A stretch of DNA of 64,000 nt, taken from positions 372,001-436,000 of the forward strand of contig NZ_ANAH02000006.1 of the NCBI RefSeq assembly GCF_000335475.2. Direction: 5' to 3'. Position 1 is the first letter of the stretch. Every line of letters begins with the position of its first letter. Position numbers and translations under genes: made by a program. This document shows positions 58,363 to 64,000 of the stretch, piece by piece. The DNA is from Cystobacter fuscus DSM 2262 (lineage in GTDB: Bacteria; Myxococcota; Myxococcia; Myxococcales; Myxococcaceae). A model generated the notes under the pieces. The model made no database searches, was not told the DNA's origin, and saw only the letters and a list, made by a program, of their open reading frames with translations.

Positions 58363-59843
58363 GTCGACGAATTGGCGTCCTCGGCCACGGACTCCACGGA
58401 GGAGTTCGCGCTGGGCGCCGCGTCATCCGTCTGCAGCACGGACAGGAAGGCGGGCACCTCGGGGTGGCCGGGGTTCTGCTGGAGGATGGTGGTCAGGTAG
58501 GGCTGGGCGCGCTGCACCTCGGCGCGGCGCGTACACAGGCGCAGCACGTTGAGCAGCTGCTCGCCGGCCTGGGCCACGTTCCCCGAGGCGACGTAGATCT
58601 GGTACGCCTTTTCGTGCGCGTCGAGGTTCTCGGGGTCCACCGAGAAGATCTTCCGCAGGTGATCGAGCGCTTTGTCGTGCAGGCCGTACTTGACGTAGAC
58701 CTCGGTCTCCGTGAGCAGCTTGGAGAACTGATCCTTGCCCGAGGAGGCCGCGGCGGCCGGAGCGGCCGTGGCGGCGGGAGCCGCTGGCGACGGGGTGCTC
58801 GGGGGAGGCGAGGCCGGAGCGGAAGGCGCCGCGGGAGTGGCCACCACCGCTTCCATCGAGCGCGAGGGCCGGGAGACAGGCGCGGCGGCGGCCGGGGACA
58901 CGGCGGCCATCGAGCGCGAGGGCCGGAAGGCGGGCTCGGCGGAGGACGCCGCGGGAGCCTCGGCCTGGTAGGCCTGGAGGTCCGCGTCGGTGGGATCTAG
59001 CTCCGCGATGCGATCCCAGATGTCGCGGGCGTCCTGGGCGCGGGAGCGCTCCTGATAGACCTTGGCCAGCTCCTTGTAGACGGAGATGGTCTTGGCGGTC
59101 TGGCCGAGCCCGTGGAAGGCCTGGGCCAGCATGCTCAGCGTCTCGACGTCGCGCCCATCCGCCTTGAAGCACACCTGGAGCCGGGCGAGCGCGCGCTTCT
59201 GATCTCCGCGCGCGAGGTACTGCTGGGCCAGATCCCTGGCCAGCGCGACGTTGTCCGGCTCCAGCGTGGCCAGGCGCTCGGCCACGCGGAACCAGTCATC
59301 CATCCGGTTGTTGCGCTTGAGGTACTCGGCGGCCTTCTTGAACTCCTGGGCGGCCTCGCGCGCCATGTTCTCGCGCGCGTACAGCTCGGCGAGCTTGATC
59401 TTCGACGCCACGTTCTCGGGGTCGAGATCCACCATCTTCTTGAGCGTATCCAGGGAGTTCTTGACGTCGCCGGCCTTGTCGTAGTGGTTGGCGACGATCT
59501 GGAAATACGCCATGGCCTCGGACATCAGGCCGAGCTGCTGATGGAGCTCCGCGAGCTTGAGGTTGACGTCCAGCAGGTTGGGGTTGAGCTTGAGGACCTG
59601 CTTGTAGAGCGCGACGGCCTTGAGGAAGAAGCCATCGGCCGAGTACCCCTCGGCGACCTTGGTGAAGTAGAAGGCCGCCTGGACGTTGTCGTTCTTCTTC
59701 TGGAACAGCTCCCCCATCTTCTGCAGGACGCGGCCGTCCTTGGGGTCTGCTTCCAGGACCTTCTGGTACTCCTTGATGGCCTTGTCGTAGGCGCCCTTCG
59801 CGACGAGCTTGGCGGCGGCTTCGATGATCTTGTTCTTGTCCAT
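58363..59843 (-). CDS. N-terminal part of a frameshifted TPR protein
   Basis: Tetratricopeptide-repeat protein starting MDKNKIIEAAAKLVAKGAYDKAIKEYQKVLEADPKDG. About eight TPR units span residues 5–290 (for example GDVKNSLDTLKKMVDLDPENVASKIKLAELYARE), then an Ala/Pro/Ser linker and two more TPRs (VYVKYGLHDKALDHLRKIFSVDPENLDAHEKAYQIYVASGNVAQAGEQLL), reaching SVESVAEDANS at 58365–58400. After that the frame gives Arg/Ser-rich nonsense until 57558, while the −1 frame holds acidic linker and further TPRs. The intact protein would have about 1030 residues and a scaffold role. Downstream of the likely promoter in the 188-nt gap to accC. Confidence 0.78.
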
Positions 59844-60031
59844 CGAGCGTGGGCTTCCTGCCGAGCGAACCCCCTGGAAAATCTGGGGTTTCTGCTTCCT
59901 TCAAGGAGACTGCGAGGGAGGTGGGAGGCTAGCGGAATCATCCCTCGGGGGTCAAGGAATCCACCGGGTTGGCCCCTCTGTCGGATCAGGAGCCTGGGTG
60001 ACGAGCAGACAGGCAGCCGTCAGGGTGTCTC

Positions 60032-61417
<1,386 letters not shown>

Positions 61418-61458
61418 GATGTCGTGCCTCCGCGGGGCGCGAGGAGCGCCCGCGTATG

Positions 61459-62040
61459 TCAGACCGGCTCGATGCGGAACAGCGTCTGGCCGAACTCGAC
61501 CGGTTGCCCGTTCTCCACGAGGATTTCCACCACGCGACCCGCCACGTCGGCTTCAATCTCATTCATCAACTTCATGGCCTCGATGATGCAAAGCACCTGG
61601 CCCTTCTTCACCACCGAACCCACCTCCACGAAGCTGGGCTGATCCGGGGCCGGCGTCCGGTAGAACGTCCCCACGAAGGGGCTGGTGACGGCGTGGCCGG
61701 ACTTCTCCGCGGCGGGGGCGGCAGCGGCGGCGGGAGCCGGCGCGGGCGCGGCGGGCGCGACGGCCACAGGCGCGGCGGACACCAGGGGAGCGGGGCTCAC
61801 CGAGGGGGTGATGGGCGCCGCGTGCACGATGGTCGGCGAGGGCACGTGGCCCCGGCGGATGAGCAGACGCTCATCGCCCCGCTGCCAGTCGAGCCGCGTT
61901 ACCTCCGAGGCCTCGAGGATCTCGACGATCTGCCGCAGGGACTCCACGTCCAGCGAGGTGCTGTTGCCCTCCACGCGGATACCCTCGGTCCGCGCGCCGG
62001 ACGCGGACTCGGTTCGCACTGCCTTGCGCTTGCTTGCCAC
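61459..62040 (-). CDS. accB: Biotin carboxyl carrier protein of acetyl-CoA carboxylase
   Basis: A 193-residue biotin carrier. The biotinylated Lys lies in [17 protein letters not shown] in the C-terminal lipoyl-like domain (about 115–193). The N-terminal part [30 protein letters not shown] is typical, followed by an Ala/Pro-rich flexible linker (about 75–115). The first 25 residues are Ser/Glu/Arg-rich. It sits between efp (34-nt gap) and accC, the common order in proteobacteria. Confidence 0.95.
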   Translation of the reverse strand: MASKRKAVRTESASGARTEGIRVEGNSTSLDVESLRQIVEILEASEVTRLDWQRGDERLLIRRGHVPSPTIVHAAPITPSVSPAPLVSAAPVAVAPAAPAPAPAAAAAPAAEKSGHAVTSPFVGTFYRTPAPDQPSFVEVGSVVKKGQVLCIIEAMKLMNEIEADVAGRVVEILVENGQPVEFGQTLFRIEPV

Positions 62041-62074
62041 GGTTGCGTCCCCTCCCTGGGCCCCGATGAACCGA

Positions 62075-62656
62075 CTAACCCGCGGTGGCCACGCGCGTGA
62101 GGTACTTGCCTCCCTCGCGCGTGTCGATCTTGAGAACGTCGCCCTCGTTGATGAAGAGCGGCACGTTGACGACGAAGCCCGTCTCCAGCGTGGCCGGCTT
62201 CAGGGCGCCGGACACGGTGTCGCCACGCACGCCCGGATCGCACTTGCTGACCTTCAAGTCCACCGAGTTCGGCAGCGTCACGGCGATGGCCTTGCCGTTC
62301 CAGAAGAGCACGTCGGCGTCGATGTTCTCCTTCAGGAAGTTCTTCGCCTCCCCGAGCACCTTCTCGCTGAGGAAGGTCTGCTCGAAGTTGCGCTTGTCCA
62401 TGAAGTAGTAGTCGCCGTCCTGCACGTACAGGAACTGCATGGCCTTCTCTTCGATGTCCGGCACGCCCACCTTGTCACCGGACTTCATCGTGGGCTCCAG
62501 CACGCGCCCGGACAGCAGGCTGCGGATCTTGGTGCGCACGAAGGCCGAGCCCTTGCCGGGCTTGACGTGCTGGAAGTACTCGATCACGAACGGCTCACCG
62601 TCGATCTCGATCTTCAGGCCATTGCGGAATTCGGATGTATCGATGACACCGGCCAT
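62075..62656 (-). CDS. efp: Translation elongation factor P
   Basis: Relieves ribosome stalling at polyproline; 193 residues with KOW-like and two OB domains. The modification loop [10 protein letters not shown] has Lys35 at the tip, so Lys-type modification (for example EpmA beta-lysylation) is expected rather than EarP rhamnosylation of Arg. The start at 62656 ([10 protein letters not shown]) is preceded by AAGGAGCT. Many neighbouring proteins are Pro-rich (TolA-type stalk, FtsY N-terminus), which fits a need for EF-P. Heads efp–accB–accC. Confidence 0.96.
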   Translation of the reverse strand: MAGVIDTSEFRNGLKIEIDGEPFVIEYFQHVKPGKGSAFVRTKIRSLLSGRVLEPTMKSGDKVGVPDIEEKAMQFLYVQDGDYYFMDKRNFEQTFLSEKVLGEAKNFLKENIDADVLFWNGKAIAVTLPNSVDLKVSKCDPGVRGDTVSGALKPATLETGFVVNVPLFINEGDVLKIDTREGGKYLTRVATAG

Positions 62657-62761
62657 GGACAGCTCCTTCGGACGACTCGCGAAAAGTCCGGGGTGTCTAG
62701 CCGATGGTGACGCGGCTTGCAAAGTGAAAGGCGCGGCGCACCGCGCCGTCCGCCCGCCAGC

Positions 62762-63124
62762 CTACAGCTCGGCGCGGATCTTGGGCGCCGTGAGCCGCAG
62801 GATGTAGCGGCCCTTGCCGTAGTTGCCGTCCGCCCGGAGGGCGAGCACCAGGAAGTACTCGGGCGACACCAGGCGCATGAGCGTCAGCACCCTCTCGCTG
62901 TTGATGCTGACCTCCTGCACCTCGCCCGTCTTGAGCGACTCGGCGGCCTGCCGGAGTTGACCGAGCAGGTTGGCGTACTCGATCCACGCCCCGTTGAGCT
63001 CCAGCTCGAGCGCCTCCTCGTTCTGGTGGGTGTCCACGGCGATGCCGTCGAACCCCATCACGCTGCAGGCCAGCGACCCATCTACCTGATTGACCACGGA
63101 CTCGAGGTGCGTGCGGAAGGACAT
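62762..63124 (-). CDS. Roadblock/LC7-domain protein
   Basis: A 120-residue single-domain Roadblock/LC7 protein of the family that includes MglB, the GAP of the polarity GTPase MglA in myxobacteria. The opening MSFRTHLESVVNQVDGSLACSVMGFDGIAVDTHQ and the mid strand EVSINSERVLTLMRLVSPEYFLVLAL match the fold. It is shorter than MglB (159 residues), and no small GTPase gene is adjacent, so a partner cannot be named. Its place between pilQ and efp suggests a link to type IV pili or motility but does not prove one. Confidence 0.85.
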   Translation of the reverse strand: MSFRTHLESVVNQVDGSLACSVMGFDGIAVDTHQNEEALELELNGAWIEYANLLGQLRQAAESLKTGEVQEVSINSERVLTLMRLVSPEYFLVLALRADGNYGKGRYILRLTAPKIRAEL

Positions 63125-63158
63125 GGCGGCTGGCTTCTAGGCGGCTGGGAGTGGAGGG

Positions 63159-63812
63159 TCAAGGAGTGGTGGGAGCAGGCCCACAAGCGCTCCGCACGTC
63201 CTGTCCAAAATTGCAGATACCCGCAGTGAGCGGCTTCGATTCACAATCGCTGGCGAACACCTGCACGGGGAAGGAGAACTCGTTGCTCTCCGCGTTGCTG
63301 GTGGAGCCCAGACGGCCCCGGGCCTTGATGTAGGAGATGACGCTTACCCCAGGATACGCCGGGGCCGCCGCCCTCAGCTTCTCGAGTGCCAGGGGGCCAA
63401 AGGCGGTCAAGGGCACGTAGCTGTTGTCACTGGTGGTGCCCGCCGGCACGACGGCGTTCGTGGCAACGCGCTCCTCCTCGGGGAGGCCGAGATCCGGGGA
63501 CGCCTCATAGCGGTAGACGAACTCGGTCAGGGTGACGCTCTCCCCCCCCACGAGCGTCGGCGTTTCTCCGACGAGGACGGTGCGGGCGACGGGAATGGTG
63601 CTCCGCACCCTCACGGCCATCTGGTAGTTGCCTCCGCCCGCCAAGTCGAGAGAACCCTGGCTGATGAACTTGGCGGTATCCGGCGCACACGATCCCCCTG
63701 GAGAGCCCGACAGCGCCAGGACATTGGAAAACACCACGGGCGCATCTTCTTGCGCGGAGACGCAACCCGACTGCGCCACCGCCAGCGCCGCAACCATCAT
63801 CAATCGCTTCAT
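63159..63812 (-). CDS. Predicted lipoprotein downstream of pilQ
   Basis: A 217-residue protein from ATG 63812 (MKRLMMVAALAVAQSGC, lipobox Cys17); 63818 and 63827 are alternative starts. The mature part has two or more beta strands and three pairs of Cys (GSCAPDTAKF, ASDCESKP, GICNFGQDVRSACGP) likely forming disulfides. No domain recognised. It follows pilQ by 38 nt on the same strand, so it probably belongs to the pil transcript and may assist secretin assembly or stability, by position only. Confidence 0.78.
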   Translation of the reverse strand: MKRLMMVAALAVAQSGCVSAQEDAPVVFSNVLALSGSPGGSCAPDTAKFISQGSLDLAGGGNYQMAVRVRSTIPVARTVLVGETPTLVGGESVTLTEFVYRYEASPDLGLPEEERVATNAVVPAGTTSDNSYVPLTAFGPLALEKLRAAAPAYPGVSVISYIKARGRLGSTSNAESNEFSFPVQVFASDCESKPLTAGICNFGQDVRSACGPAPTTP

Positions 63813-63850
63813 GGACATCGGCTCCATTCGACGGTTCGAGGAAATACCGG

Positions 63851-64000
63851 CTAGAGGCTCTGCGCGATCGTCTGCCGGTTGAGGATGCGCGGCGTGATGA
63901 AGATGAGCAGTTCCTGCCGGTTGTCGCTCTCCGCGTGCCGCTTGAACAGCAGGCCCAGCACCGGAATCTTCGACAGGAAGGGCACCGAGGCGGTCGACGT
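63851..64000 (-). CDS. pilQ: Type IV pilus secretin PilQ, C-terminal end (partial)
   Basis: The last 49 codons of a secretin, cut by the window edge. The sequence VPFLSKIPVLGLLFKRH and ELLIFITPRILNRQ is the characteristic secretin C-terminus (VPxLxxIPxLGxLF … ELLIFITPRI). The stop is TAG at 63851–63853. PilQ forms the outer-membrane pore for type IV pili used in social motility. The downstream lipoprotein, roadblock and efp genes lie on the same strand. Confidence 0.92.
   Translation of the reverse strand, partial: TSTASVPFLSKIPVLGLLFKRHAESDNRQELLIFITPRILNRQTIAQSL

Noticed and set aside
59868-59890. AACCCC/GGGGTT inverted repeat upstream of the TPR gene
   Set aside because: Only 6 bp with an 11-nt loop and no supporting context; likely chance in GC-rich DNA.

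Overview
The window looks like chromosome of a myxobacterium, most likely suborder Cystobacterineae (Archangium/Cystobacter/Stigmatella/Myxococcus type). This is inferred from very high GC with G/C-ending codons, a CarF-type desaturase, a pilQ–roadblock–efp–accB–accC stretch, a seven-POTRA Omp85 protein next to TamB, many PEGA, TPR and lipoprotein genes, and an FtsY with a long charged linker. No search was run, so the genus is not fixed. I saw no IS element, integrase, prophage or CRISPR array.

Layout. 0.1–9.7 kb: RNase P RNA, then ftsY, an M1 peptidase, a rhomboid protease, a PEGA protein, a membrane glycosyltransferase and ddl. 9.8–16.8 kb is more accessory: an MBL hydrolase, an aldo/keto reductase and SDR pair divergent from a LysR gene, a cluster of short repeats, a CoA-transferase of unusual domain order, an orphan tRNA T-arm and a deoxyhypusine-synthase-like gene. 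16.8–24.9 kb carries pirin, kptA, two LysR genes and an oxyR/catalase/ankyrin stress module with a clear OxyR-type operator. It also carries a ThrRS-like gene without editing domains, preceded by a threonine-rich leader peptide. 25–33 kb: a predicted exported methyltransferase, glutaminyl cyclase, a CtpA-type protease, a hydrolase, an oxidoreductase and the overlapping ftsE–ftsX–envC operon. 33–45 kb: carF, murI, a repeat lipoprotein, tolQ–tolR–tolA–tolB (no pal), a class V aminotransferase, Ppx/GppA, an MFS carrier, an old yellow enzyme and an arylamine N-acetyltransferase homologue lacking its cysteine. 45–56 kb: a 751-residue protein of unknown function, an acyltransferase and tamB–tamA. 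56–64 kb: an ExeA-type ATPase, a TPR gene broken by a frameshift, accC, accB, efp, a roadblock protein, a lipoprotein and the 3' end of pilQ.

How the genes fit together. Much of the window serves the cell envelope: precursor supply (ddl, murI), septal hydrolysis control (ftsEX–envC), outer-membrane constriction (Tol), outer-membrane protein insertion (TamA/TamB), lipids (carF, PlsC-like protein, accBC) and type IV pili (pilQ). The second theme is oxidative stress: OxyR, catalase and its ankyrin partner, pirin and old yellow enzyme.

The most unusual element is at 23.44–24.87 kb. A short ORF with seven consecutive threonine codons lies immediately upstream of a ThrRS-like gene, with hairpins that could compete with each other and one that could hide the gene's ribosome binding site. 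It looks like ribosome-mediated control of an editing-deficient ThrRS paralogue by charged tRNA-Thr.
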